NCBI GenBank assembly: GCA_046330075.1
Contig: JAXLTL010000005.1
Coordinates: 159,777 to 223,776, forward strand
Source of the DNA: JAJTFW01 sp046330075
GTDB lineage: Bacteria > Bacteroidota > Bacteroidia > AKYH767-A > OLB10
Direction of reading: 5' to 3'
DNA length: 64,000 nt
Shown here one piece after another: positions 50,731 to 58,891 of this stretch. Below the pieces are notes generated by a model. That model made no database searches and had not been told where the DNA came from. It worked only from the letters and a program-made list of their open reading frames with translations. How positions within the stretch are numbered: position 1 is the first letter of the stretch; each line of letters begins with the position of its first letter. The translations under genes were made by a program, and so were the position numbers.

Positions 50731-51088
50731 GACCGCGAATCCTAGAAACGCGAGTCGTCCACCGGGCCGAAAGGCTTCGATCAGGTACAGGACGCGCACC
50801 GACCCAACTGGCGCACCGACCCAACTGGCGCACCCGCCCAACTTGCGCACCGACCCAACTTGCGCCCCGACCCAACTTGCGCACCGACCCAACTTACGCC
50901 CCGACCCTACTGGCGCACCGACCCAACTGACGCCCCGACCCTACTGGCGCCCCGAACCTACTGGCGCCCCGAACCTACTGGTGCCCCGACTCAACTGATG
51001 CACCGACCCTACTGGCGCACCGGCCCAAATTATGCCCCGGTCCTACTGACACACCGGCCTCACTGGTGTTACTGCCCTCCGAGCATTG
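50731..51088. repeat. 17-bp tandem-repeat array, block 2 (duplicate of block 1)
   Basis: The same leader (50731-50799, lacking one internal direct repeat of block 1) precedes 16 exact-length 17-bp units (50800-51071), then the same tail CTGCCCTCCGAGCATTG (51072-51088). The last three units match the last three of block 1 almost base for base, while inner units differ in order and number. Sequence beyond the tail is unrelated in the two blocks. Confidence 0.95.
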
Positions 51089-51490
51089 CCGGTTTAATTG
51101 CGATTTCAAACGTCTTCGGATCCTGGAAAAGTGAGTCTCCGCCCTCGGAGTGTGACCCCATACAATATCGCTGGCCGTTTATACCATATTTGGGACCTGC
51201 ATCCTGCAATTCAGCACTTCCGCGCAGGTCAAGTCAACCTTGAACGACCAAATCAGTTAACCGCGGGTTCGCTGAATTGATAAAGCGATCTTCTGCTGTT
51301 CAAATTATTCCTGCTTTCCTGAATGCTGTTCCTGCATTTCTGCAATATTGTCATCAATCGAGCATCTCTCCCCTTGATTTCTATACCCGATGGCGTTGGT
51401 AAATAACGTCCAGTTAAAACATTATTATCTCATTTTCTGATAGTTATGACTTTTTTTGTTTTTTTATTGTATATACAACAATTGTAATCG
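51089..51490. other. Gene-free stretch between the repeat array and pirin gene
   Basis: No gene, stem plus T-run or known RNA seen. The left half keeps a G+C content close to the array and the right half is A+T-rich, ending at the pirin promoter. Confidence 0.5.
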
Positions 51491-51498
51491 TATATTTG
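51491..51498 (+). promoter_or_regulatory. -7 box (TATATTTG) for the pirin gene
   Basis: Exact TA-N2-TTTG match 30 bases before the ATG at 51528, flanked by two ACAATTGT/ACAATTGTA-like palindromes (51475-51486 and 51503-51512: ACAACAATTGTA and CTACAATTGTTG). These could be a paired operator around the -7 box. Confidence 0.6.
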
Positions 51499-51527
51499 TG
51501 CCTACAATTGTTGTGATAACAGCATAT

Positions 51528-52376
51528 ATGAAAAAAGTCAGAAAAATTTTTGCTGCTACTGAAAAGCATATTGGTAACGGCAACTACGTTCAGAGCCCGC
51601 TGCCCAATAATTGGCTGGAACAGATTTCTCCGTTCCTGATGCTGGATCATTTCGGACCGGCGTTCGTGAATAAGAATAACCCGTTTTATGTTCCGCCTCA
51701 TCCGCATAAAGGGTTTGAACCTGTAACGCTTCTCTTTAAAGGCGAAGTGCTGCATCGCGATAGTCTGGGCAATACAGGATACCTGAAAGCCGGTGATGTG
51801 CAATGGATGACAGCTGGCAGTGGAATTGTTCACAGTGAAGGTGTTCCTCCTGCCTTTCTCGAAAAAGGAGGTGAGGTGGAACTGATTCAACTCTGGGTGA
51901 ATCTTCCGCGTTCAGAAAAACAGCATCCTCCGCGTTATCAGGATATACGCTCTGATCAGTTTCCAATTGTGAAAATCGGCGATGGCAGTTTTAAAATTCT
52001 GGCCGGTAAATATAACGGTGAGGCCTCTCCGATAAATCTGCTTACCCCGGTAATGATCCTTCATGGCCGTCTCGATGCCGGAAATCGTGCTGCCGTAGAA
52101 ATCCCTTCAGGATATACAACGGCTATTTATACGCTGAACGGAACTTTGTCGATGGACGGTTATGAAATACCTGCACGCCACCTGATCTGGTTAAGTGATG
52201 ATAGCGGACCGGTAAACATCGCAACGCTTGACGATAGTGAATTCGTTGTACTCTCGGGTCTGCCGATTCAGGAGCCGGTAGCGAGCTATGGTCCCTTTGT
52301 GATGAATTCGAAAACAGAACTGATCCACGCACTCGAAGAATACCGTGAAGGTAAAATGGGAGTTCTTGAGGAATAA
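51528..52376 (+). CDS. Pirin-family protein
   Basis: 282 residues from the ATG at 51528. Bicupin fold: the N-terminal cupin has the metal motif HPHKGFEPVTLLFKGEVLHRDSLGN with the two His and the later His/Glu in MTAGSGIVHSEG; the C-terminal cupin lacks a full metal set, as usual. Pirins are Fe-binding proteins, some with quercetin 2,3-dioxygenase activity and some acting as regulators. It is followed 38 bases later by a YceI gene, a pairing that may be an operon, and its promoter is overlapped by candidate operator palindromes. Confidence 0.92.
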   Translation: MKKVRKIFAATEKHIGNGNYVQSPLPNNWLEQISPFLMLDHFGPAFVNKNNPFYVPPHPHKGFEPVTLLFKGEVLHRDSLGNTGYLKAGDVQWMTAGSGIVHSEGVPPAFLEKGGEVELIQLWVNLPRSEKQHPPRYQDIRSDQFPIVKIGDGSFKILAGKYNGEASPINLLTPVMILHGRLDAGNRAAVEIPSGYTTAIYTLNGTLSMDGYEIPARHLIWLSDDSGPVNIATLDDSEFVVLSGLPIQEPVASYGPFVMNSKTELIHALEEYREGKMGVLEE

Positions 52377-52414
52377 AAAATAATAACTGAATATAACCTT
52401 CAATTAAAAAACAA

Positions 52415-52945
52415 ATGAGCAATATTAACTGGGCACTCGACCCTACACACAGTGAAATCGGATTCAAAGTGAAGCACCTTATGATTACCAACGTATCAGG
52501 CAGCTTTACAAAATTTAATGTTGAAGCTTCATCTGAAGATGAAACCTTTAGTAAAGCAAATATTGTCTTTACTGCGGATATCGACAGCATCACGACGAAC
52601 AATGAACAGCGTGACGGCCATTTAAAAAGTCCTGATTTTTTCGATGCGGCCAATCATCCTCAGCTGATCATCAAGGCTGATGGTCTTGACGGAGTTGGTG
52701 AAAACCGTAAACTGAACGGAACGCTGACGATGCGCGGAGTAACCAAACCCGTAAGCCTGAATGTTGAATTTGGCGGCGTAGCAAAGGATCCATGGGGTAA
52801 TACAAAAGCCGGATTTACACTTTCAGGTGTAGTGAATCGCAAAGATTTCGGGTTGAACTGGAATGCTCCGGTTGAAGCCGGTGGTGTTCTGGTTAGTGAA
52901 GAGGTGAAGCTCCATGCAGAAATTCAGCTCGTAAAACAAGCATAA
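52415..52945 (+). CDS. YceI-family protein
   Basis: 176 residues with no signal peptide, so probably cytosolic, unlike E. coli YceI. The lipocalin-like family pattern is complete: WALDPTHSEIGFKVKHLMITNVSGSF, then RDGHLKSPDFFDAANHPQL, GTLTMRGVTKPVSL and GFTLSGVVNRKDFGLNWN. YceI proteins bind polyisoprenoid or amphiphilic ligands in a beta-barrel. Likely co-transcribed with pirin; a strong terminator follows. Confidence 0.93.
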   Translation: MSNINWALDPTHSEIGFKVKHLMITNVSGSFTKFNVEASSEDETFSKANIVFTADIDSITTNNEQRDGHLKSPDFFDAANHPQLIIKADGLDGVGENRKLNGTLTMRGVTKPVSLNVEFGGVAKDPWGNTKAGFTLSGVVNRKDFGLNWNAPVEAGGVLVSEEVKLHAEIQLVKQA

Positions 52946-52970
52946 TCGTCCCTTACAATTTGAGCACTGG

Positions 52971-52997
52971 CCCCTGCTACCTGCAGGGGTTTTTTTA
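52971..52997 (+). terminator. Rho-independent terminator
   Basis: Stem CCCCTGC/GCAGGGG with a short loop (52971-52989) followed by eight T. Ends the pirin-YceI unit. Confidence 0.92.
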
Positions 52998-53109
52998 TTG
53001 TCATTTCCTGCTATTGATATCAAGCCTTGATCACCGTTTTGTAAAATTCACCCGGATGTTTGCCAGTTGCAAAAGGCTTTTGTACATTCACACTACACAA
53101 CCCAAACCT

Positions 53110-54348
53110 ATGAAAAAACTTTTACTCTTTTTTGCCAGCTTCCTGCTTGCCAATAGTTCGATCGCACAACAGTATATGTGGGTGCATGTTCAAAGTAACA
53201 CACAATACAATCTGCATCAACTGAGCTTTCCCAATGACAGTGTCGGATATATTGTAGCGGATACGGTCGATTTCCAGCCACAAGGGAAAGTGTTCAGAAC
53301 ATTTAATCGTGGAAAAATCTGGAGTCAGATGAATTATACTTTCTATGGCCTCTCGGTTATCTCCGCGCCGTCAGCCAGTACGGTATATGTAAGCGGATCC
53401 AATGGAACTTATAGCGTCTTGCGGAAATCTACCGACGCCGGTGTAACCTGGTTGAACATGAACCTGAATTGTCCTGTCGGGCCCATGGAATTCTACGATG
53501 TGGATAAAGGTTTTATTGCCTCTATTGACGGCGGAGTTAACAAGTGCTTTCACACCCTGAATTCGGGAATAAGTTTCGACACTGCTCAGATTGGTCTGGG
53601 ACCATCAGCGTTATATGATCTGGATGTAGTAACCGACTCGGTATTGTATGCAGGAGGTTTATATGGACCGAAGCTGTCTAAGACCACCCAGCAAACAGGG
53701 GGTTGGAATGTTTTATCCAACGACTACGCCATAACATCACTCTGTTTTCTGAACGAAGATACAGGCTATATGACAGCACAATATCTCCCTTCCAGTTTTG
53801 ACAACATTGTTCACAAAACGGTAGACGGAGGAATTACCTGGCTGCCTCTGACCGGCTCTACTGATCCTAACGGTAATGGATGGACGAAAATTCATTGCCG
53901 GAATGAACAGGAATGTATCTGTGTGGGCGGAGGAGGCTCGTTGGGTATCACCGGTGATGGTGGCCTTACCTGGACATTTGAACCTTCCGGCACCACTGAA
54001 ATCCTGAACGACGTGTATTTTGGCAGTAATTACGCTGTAGCCGTAGGTGAAAACGGCACCATCATCCGACGTGTCCCGGTGGTAACATCCATCGGAGAAG
54101 AAACTTCTTTGTCTTCCTTTTCACTATCACCGAACCCTGTTGCCGGAGTTACCGAACTAAGGGGTCCTTTCGCTGTCGGTGACCGTATCGTCATCAGCGA
54201 CCTGTCCGGTCGCATCATTCATGAAGAATTGCATGCCGGACCAGAACAAATGCATCGGTTTTCGGCGACTTACCTTCAGAGTGGCATCTACCTGGTGCAC
54301 ATTATGGGCCCATCAAACAATCATACCCTCCGACTGGTACGAAATTAA
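53110..54348 (+). CDS. Secreted YCF48/BNR-like beta-propeller with T9SS sorting domain
   Basis: 412 residues from the ATG at 53110, which gives a signal peptide ending SSIAQ. The body has repeated photosystem-assembly/BNR-like blades: TDAGVTWLNM, VDGGITWLPL, GDGGLTWTFE, GENGTIIRRV, each with a preceding hydrophobic strand. The C-terminal ~80 residues (FSLSPNPVAGVTELRG ... SGIYLVHIMG) are a T9SS type A sorting domain. Such proteins are common cell-surface proteins of gliding or predatory Bacteroidota with unknown ligands. Terminator directly downstream. Confidence 0.85.
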   Translation: MKKLLLFFASFLLANSSIAQQYMWVHVQSNTQYNLHQLSFPNDSVGYIVADTVDFQPQGKVFRTFNRGKIWSQMNYTFYGLSVISAPSASTVYVSGSNGTYSVLRKSTDAGVTWLNMNLNCPVGPMEFYDVDKGFIASIDGGVNKCFHTLNSGISFDTAQIGLGPSALYDLDVVTDSVLYAGGLYGPKLSKTTQQTGGWNVLSNDYAITSLCFLNEDTGYMTAQYLPSSFDNIVHKTVDGGITWLPLTGSTDPNGNGWTKIHCRNEQECICVGGGGSLGITGDGGLTWTFEPSGTTEILNDVYFGSNYAVAVGENGTIIRRVPVVTSIGEETSLSSFSLSPNPVAGVTELRGPFAVGDRIVISDLSGRIIHEELHAGPEQMHRFSATYLQSGIYLVHIMGPSNNHTLRLVRN

Positions 54349-54370
54349 AACCATCGAAGGATTCATTGCG

Positions 54371-54403
54371 CCCCGGTGATTGGTTGTCTCCGGGGATTTT
54401 TTT
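54371..54403 (+). terminator. Rho-independent terminator, overlapping the next promoter
   Basis: Stem CCCCGG/CCGGGG (54371-54376 with 54390-54395) followed by a run of seven T that merges into the TATTCTTG box of the DinB gene (54403-54410). Confidence 0.85.
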
Positions 54404-54414
54404 ATTCTTGTACA

Positions 54415-54885
54415 ATGAATACCATTGCAGCAGCATCGGCCCGTCAACTCAGAGAAGTTTATTTCGGAGGGAACTGGACAGCAGTCCATGTTTTCGGAGT
54501 GACGGAAGATATACAGTTTTCTGAACTGCATCTTCGTTATGAAGGAAATCATTCCCTCCTTGAACTGATATACCATCAGTACTACTTTATCACTTCGCTG
54601 CACATGGTACTGAATGGGGATCCACTGACCACCAGAGATAAATTCAGCTTTGATCATCCTCCGGTTAATACTGAACAGGAATGGAGGGACTTTCTTGATC
54701 TGGTCCGGAGTACCGTTACAGCAACCGCCGAACTGCTCGAAAAAGTGACGGATGATCAACTGACATTACCCTTTGTGCGGCCGGAATACGGCACTTTGTT
54801 CAGAAATATTCAAGGCGTGATTGAACACATTCATTATCATCTCGGTCAAATAACACTGTTGAAGAAACTCATCCGAAAACAATAA
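54415..54885 (+). CDS. DinB-family protein
   Basis: 156 residues from the ATG at 54415; an earlier in-frame start would lie inside the terminator. Four-helix DinB-like fold with the metal-binding histidines: HSLLELIYHQYYFI on helix 2 (one or two His) and IEHIHYHLGQITLLKKL on the last helix. DinB/YfiT proteins include thiol-dependent transferases and many of unknown role. The promoter-like TATTCTTG ends four bases before the ATG, implying a leaderless transcript. Confidence 0.82.
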   Translation: MNTIAAASARQLREVYFGGNWTAVHVFGVTEDIQFSELHLRYEGNHSLLELIYHQYYFITSLHMVLNGDPLTTRDKFSFDHPPVNTEQEWRDFLDLVRSTVTATAELLEKVTDDQLTLPFVRPEYGTLFRNIQGVIEHIHYHLGQITLLKKLIRKQ

Positions 54886-54910
54886 TATTTTCTCTGCATA
54901 AAGTTATCTA

Positions 54911-55561
54911 ATGAATAAGAAAATAATTCTTCTGCCACTTCTTATAACATTGATGATTGCAAACAGTTGTTTCGGGCAAGACAGTCTTCGCATATATCAT
55001 CTTTTGCCAGCCAGATTCCCGGCAGCAGCGCATCAACATTCTAAAACCGTTAGCGCTATTCGCTGGACGGATAACAGTGGTGAACATGTAGTTACGCTGG
55101 AAGAAACAGGCAACTACCAAAATCCAGATCTGAAACACGAATCCGATGGAATGGATGCAGAATTGTTTGCGCTGCATGTTTGCAAGAGTGGTTTAAAAAC
55201 ACAACAGGTCTGGAGTCTCAAGGACTATGTATATGATTGCCCTGTTGATCTTGAAGCCACATTCATGAAGAATATGCCCATGATAACTGATCTCGACCAC
55301 GATCAGGTGCCGGAGATCTGGATAATGTATCAAACCGTTTGCCACGGTGATGTAAGTCCATTAACAGTGAAAATCATCATGTATGAAGGCGTTGATAAAT
55401 ATGCCATCCGCGGGGAGAGTAAAGTATTTGGCGGGACTGATGAACATGGAAGGACACACTATCTTGGTGGCTCTTACAAATATGATCCGGCTTTTGCAGC
55501 TCAGCCCCTGTTTTTGTCTTTTGGAGATTCGCTCTGGAAGAAATATGTCCTCTCCGAATAG
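54911..55561 (+). CDS. Exported hypothetical protein
   Basis: 216 residues with a signal peptide (IANSCFGQ). The core contains MITDLDHDQVPEIWIMYQTVCHGDVSPLTVKIIMYEG: a DLDxDxxxE calcium-type loop followed by C-x-G-D-V-S-P. This arrangement recurs in a Bacteroidota family that some databases label M949_RS01915-type; I am not certain of that name. The paired cysteines and exposed acidic loop suggest a disulfide-stabilised, possibly calcium-binding protein. It starts 25 bases behind the DinB gene. Function unknown. Confidence 0.65.
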   Translation: MNKKIILLPLLITLMIANSCFGQDSLRIYHLLPARFPAAAHQHSKTVSAIRWTDNSGEHVVTLEETGNYQNPDLKHESDGMDAELFALHVCKSGLKTQQVWSLKDYVYDCPVDLEATFMKNMPMITDLDHDQVPEIWIMYQTVCHGDVSPLTVKIIMYEGVDKYAIRGESKVFGGTDEHGRTHYLGGSYKYDPAFAAQPLFLSFGDSLWKKYVLSE

Positions 55562-55570
55562 TCTCTAACG

Positions 55571-56803
55571 TCAGGCCTTACCGCTTTTCACCATACGGTC
55601 GACTCTGTACATGAACCAGATGGTACACAATACCAGCGTTGCCACAATAATTCCAAGCGTTGAAAAATGCTCCAGTGGGCTTGTTTTCGTTTGTTGGTGA
55701 ACAATCATTCCTGCGATTACTGCTCCAAGCCCTCCAGACATCTGCTGCAAAGAAGAGGTAATGCTCATGTAAGCGCCGCGATCCTGAGGAACAGGAACAT
55801 TGGTATTAAGGGAAGATGCAGGAACCATTCGGCTCATGATGCCTGTAAATAAAATAATATTAACCATTATGACTGTCCACAACGGCACAACGGGAAGATT
55901 CACATAAATCATCACCATCGTTGCTGCCAGCAATGAACCGAAAGCGAAGATTTTAAACTTATCTACACGGTCGCTGAGTTTTCCGATCAAGGGCATAATT
56001 ACAATCGATGCGATACCCGTACTCATAAAAACAACGGGAAGGCTTTCCTGAGTAATTCGGATATTATTTACAAGAAAAGAAGCGCTAAACGGCATGATCA
56101 TAAATCCGCCGATTGCCATGAACATCGTCGCCAGGAAACCGGTCTGATAACGTTTGTTGAGTAAGGTATGCCATAAGTGCATAAAAGCGCTTTTGTCTTT
56201 CTGTTTTCCAAGATGTCCATCAATCGGTTTCATTTTCAGGAAAACAACCATTAAAATTAATGCGGCCAGAATAACAATAAAGAAGAATGTATAATGCCAA
56301 CCGAAATGTGCGGCGATAAAAATTCCGAAAGGAATTCCCAGAATCTGACTTCCTGCAAATGCCATCTGAATAAATCCCATCACTCTGCCACGCATATCCG
56401 GTGGAAATAGATCAGCAACAATGGCCAGTGATATTGATCCGATAACACCACCAAACAATCCTGTTACAATTCGCGCAATGAGCAATGTTTGAAAATTGGT
56501 TGCCAGGCCGCAGAACAATGTTCCCGCGATAAAACCTGTATAGAAAAAGATCAGTAATTTTTTCCGGTCATAATGATCGGCAAAACCTGCGGCAAGTATG
56601 CCGGAGATCGCTGCACTGAAGGCATAGGATGACACTACTAAACCAAACTCGGAGGTTTTCACGGATAGTGTTTTCATCAGTATATCTCCCAGAGGAGAGA
56701 TAATCATGAAATCAAGAATCACTGTAAACTGCAACAAAGCCAGAACAGCAATGATGAGACGTTGATAAGAGGTAAACAGAGAAGTCGTTTTTTCTTTTTC
56801 CAT
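55571..56803 (-). CDS. MFS transporter
   Basis: 410 residues with 12 hydrophobic helices. Motif A between helices 2 and 3 is GFADHYDRKKLLIF, the antiporter-type start is AVLALLQFTVILDFMIISPL, and a long loop near residue 195 (KPIDGHLGKQKD) separates the halves. It resembles drug or sugar efflux carriers of the DHA1 group. It is the third gene of a coupled TetR/HMA-like/MFS operon, four bases behind the small HMA-like gene, which favours an efflux role for the ligand sensed by the TetR protein. Confidence 0.9.
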   Translation of the reverse strand: MEKEKTTSLFTSYQRLIIAVLALLQFTVILDFMIISPLGDILMKTLSVKTSEFGLVVSSYAFSAAISGILAAGFADHYDRKKLLIFFYTGFIAGTLFCGLATNFQTLLIARIVTGLFGGVIGSISLAIVADLFPPDMRGRVMGFIQMAFAGSQILGIPFGIFIAAHFGWHYTFFFIVILAALILMVVFLKMKPIDGHLGKQKDKSAFMHLWHTLLNKRYQTGFLATMFMAIGGFMIMPFSASFLVNNIRITQESLPVVFMSTGIASIVIMPLIGKLSDRVDKFKIFAFGSLLAATMVMIYVNLPVVPLWTVIMVNIILFTGIMSRMVPASSLNTNVPVPQDRGAYMSITSSLQQMSGGLGAVIAGMIVHQQTKTSPLEHFSTLGIIVATLVLCTIWFMYRVDRMVKSGKA

Positions 56804-56807
56804 AGTA

Positions 56808-57035
56808 TTAAATCAGGTCTTCCGCTTCATAGCCGGCCTCCTGCAATGTGGTGATAATATCTTTGATTGTAAGTGTATCTGATTCTATGCGCAATACATT
56901 ATCCTCATCCTCCAGATCAATCGTCCATCGCAGGATTTGCGGATTCGCATTTAACGTTCCTGCTATTGCCGAAAGTGCTGAGACATTATTGACGTTGGTC
57001 CGCAAAACAATAATATTCCTTAAAGTTTTAGTCAT
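56808..57035 (-). CDS. HMA-like small protein without the metal-binding CxxC
   Basis: 75 residues. The pattern follows a heavy-metal-associated (ferredoxin-like) fold: start beta strand LRNIIVLRTNV, helix NVSALSAIAGTLNA, strands ILRWTIDLEDEDNVLRIES, helix TIKDIITTLQEAGYEAEDL. The position where copper chaperones have GMxCxxC is NVNNVSA, with no cysteine at all. It overlaps the TetR gene by ATGA and precedes the MFS gene, so it is made together with both. Possibly a structural relative that binds another ligand or protein. Confidence 0.75.
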   Translation of the reverse strand: MTKTLRNIIVLRTNVNNVSALSAIAGTLNANPQILRWTIDLEDEDNVLRIESDTLTIKDIITTLQEAGYEAEDLI

Positions 57036-57622
57036 GGTGTCAATGCTTTAATAACCATCTGAAAGGCGGTATCCATGTCTGCACGTGATAAGGTATAGTC
57101 GCGATTACCAATGCTCTTCTTTTCCAGATGAAATTTGATAAGGTTGTACAGCGGACCGAAGGCAATACTCCAGAATACTTCGATCGGAAGCTTCATCAAT
57201 TGCCCTTCTTCGATTGCTTTCGTGACAAACCTCCGCATTACATTTCTGAATTCCTCCGTTGAAACGGCAAGCACAGAATCCGCATAGGGAGAATGCCGGA
57301 GAATTTCATAAAACTGTTGCTCAAGACGGAAGTCGAGGGTGTAACGCAAACGGTTCTCCCATTGCAGATACAATCCCTCTTTGAAATTCATCTCCGGTGA
57401 AAATCCTTTCAGTGCTTCCCGGGTAAACGCAACCGAACATTCATGACCCAGCTGATGAATAAGGTCGTCTTTATCCTTATAATAGATATAAAGCGTCGCT
57501 ACAGATATCCCGCATTTGTCGGCGAGTTTCTGCATAGTAAAGCCCTTCAACCCGTCTTTGACGATCAGTTTCATGGCGTTTTTCTTTACCAGCTCTTCCT
57601 TATGGGTGTCACGGATACGCAT
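57032..57622 (-). CDS. TetR/AcrR-family regulator
   Basis: 196 residues. N-terminal helix-turn-helix: EELVKKNAMKLIVKDGLKGFTMQKLADKCGISVATLYIYYKDKDDLI, a typical TetR recognition region; the C-terminal ~140 residues form the helical ligand domain. It is the first gene of the operon with the HMA-like and MFS genes. A perfect 8-bp inverted repeat upstream of its promoter box is a candidate self-regulatory operator. Confidence 0.93.
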   Translation of the reverse strand: MRIRDTHKEELVKKNAMKLIVKDGLKGFTMQKLADKCGISVATLYIYYKDKDDLIHQLGHECSVAFTREALKGFSPEMNFKEGLYLQWENRLRYTLDFRLEQQFYEILRHSPYADSVLAVSTEEFRNVMRRFVTKAIEEGQLMKLPIEVFWSIAFGPLYNLIKFHLEKKSIGNRDYTLSRADMDTAFQMVIKALTP

Positions 57623-57635
57623 GTGAATCGGTCCG

Positions 57636-57643
57636 CAAATATA
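57636..57643 (-). promoter_or_regulatory. -7 box (TATATTTG) of the TetR operon
   Basis: Exact TA-N2-TTTG match on the minus strand, 14 bases before the ATG at 57622. Confidence 0.6.
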
Positions 57644-57648
57644 AGTGA

Positions 57649-57670
57649 ATATTTATTTATTTATAAATAT
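57649..57670 (-). promoter_or_regulatory. Candidate TetR operator (ATATTTAT-N6-ATAAATAT)
   Basis: Perfect 8-bp inverted repeat with a 6-bp spacer, five bases upstream of the -7 box, in the spacer/-33 region where a bound repressor would block RNA polymerase. The A+T-rich composition raises the chance of coincidence. Confidence 0.5.
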
Positions 57671-57864
57671 CAATACGACTTAATATGTATCAGGTTGATT
57701 TTCTAACACTTCTGATTACAAATGGTAAAAACAAGAATGAATCATATATGGTGTTCTGATCATATATTAAGCGCAAATCAAAAGTAAAAACCTGGAGGTC
57801 TGTTTTGTCAAACAATCTGTTCATTATGAGGTGTAACCCATAAATAATCTGATTAAACATCAGA

Positions 57865-57872
57865 TATCTTTG
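57865..57872 (+). promoter_or_regulatory. -7 box (TATCTTTG) for the BASS transporter
   Basis: Exact TA-N2-TTTG match 15 bases before the ATG at 57888. Confidence 0.6.
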
Positions 57873-57887
57873 GGCTAGCATATTCAG

Positions 57888-58853
57888 ATGAAATTCAAAC
57901 CCGACGGATTCATTGCGGCTATGGCTATCGTGATACTGATGGCCCGGCTGTTTCCATCGTGGTCAGGGTTGCTCCCCTTTGACAACATCACCAGCACCGG
58001 TATTTCCCTGATCTTTTTTTTCTATGGATTAAAACTGAGTCCCGAAAAATTACGGAACGATCTTTCCAACACCCGGCTTCATCTGCTCATACAAGGTACA
58101 ACGTTTATCCTCTTCCCGCTGTTGATTCTTGCTACGGCAACCCTTACCAGCCAATCATTTTCCGATCCGCTTTGGCTGGGACTGATGTTTCTGGCAGCCT
58201 TGCCTTCCACCGTTTCTACGTCGGTGGTGATGGTTTCTCTCGCAAAAGGAAATGTTCCGGCTGCCATTTTCAATGCGAGCATCAGCGGATTGATTGGCAT
58301 AGTTATCACTCCTTTATGGATGAGTTTTGTGATGAAATCCGGTGGACATCCTGCTGACTTCAGCAGCATTTACATGAAACTGATTACCGAAGTAGTATTC
58401 CCTGTGGCACTGGGTATGCTGTTCCACCGAATCGCCGGTAAATTCGCCGTTCGTTATGCAAAACAGATGACTTTGTTTGATCGTACCATCATCCTCCTGA
58501 TTATCTTCAAGAGCTTTGCACATGCGTTTCAGGAGCGGTTATTCGACACCGTTAGTACGCAACACCTATTCGTGATCACGCTGCTTGTCATCAGCCTGTT
58601 TTTTCTGGTTTACTACCTGACCGGGCGTATGTCCAGGATGCTCCACTTCACACGCGAAGATGAAATCACCGCCCGTTATTGCGGAACCAAAAAGTCGCTG
58701 GTTCATGGCACCGTATTCTCGGGCATTCTGTTTGGAACAGCCTCCACCGGATTGATCCTCCTGCCACTGATGATCTTTCATGCCTTTCAGATCCTTTACA
58801 TTTCTGCAGTAGCAGCCCGGGAAGGGAACAAAATCCACATCACCACGCAATAA
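57888..58853 (+). CDS. Bile acid:sodium symporter-like transporter (YfeH/SBF-like)
   Basis: 321 residues with about nine to ten hydrophobic helices. Matches the SBF-like/YfeH subgroup: FFFYGLKLSPEKLRNDL, LLATLTS-type helix, AALPSTVSTSVVMVSLAKGNVPAAIFNAS with the crossing-helix sodium motif region, and the C-terminal HGTVFSGILFGTASTGLILLPLMIFHAFQIL. Substrate unknown for this group. Divergent from the TetR operon; it might be under the same operator, although the distance (about 200 bases) is large. Confidence 0.88.
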   Translation: MKFKPDGFIAAMAIVILMARLFPSWSGLLPFDNITSTGISLIFFFYGLKLSPEKLRNDLSNTRLHLLIQGTTFILFPLLILATATLTSQSFSDPLWLGLMFLAALPSTVSTSVVMVSLAKGNVPAAIFNASISGLIGIVITPLWMSFVMKSGGHPADFSSIYMKLITEVVFPVALGMLFHRIAGKFAVRYAKQMTLFDRTIILLIIFKSFAHAFQERLFDTVSTQHLFVITLLVISLFFLVYYLTGRMSRMLHFTREDEITARYCGTKKSLVHGTVFSGILFGTASTGLILLPLMIFHAFQILYISAVAAREGNKIHITTQ

Positions 58854-58891
58854 GGGAAGATTTCTCCGTTTACTTCTTATACACCTCGATC

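Noticed and set aside
50314..51088. CRISPR array
   Set aside because: Units are contiguous with no spacers, vary in sequence, and there are no cas genes in the window.
50297..51243. Open frames on both strands inside the 17-bp arrays (DPTGAPTQLAHP-type and VGAPVGSG-type repeats)
   Set aside because: All frames are open because the 17-bp unit contains no stop; three units give a 17-residue period in every frame, so the coding look is a by-product.
57690..57881. 63-codon minus-strand frame in the TetR/BASS divergent region
   Set aside because: It crosses the BASS promoter box and has no recognisable features.
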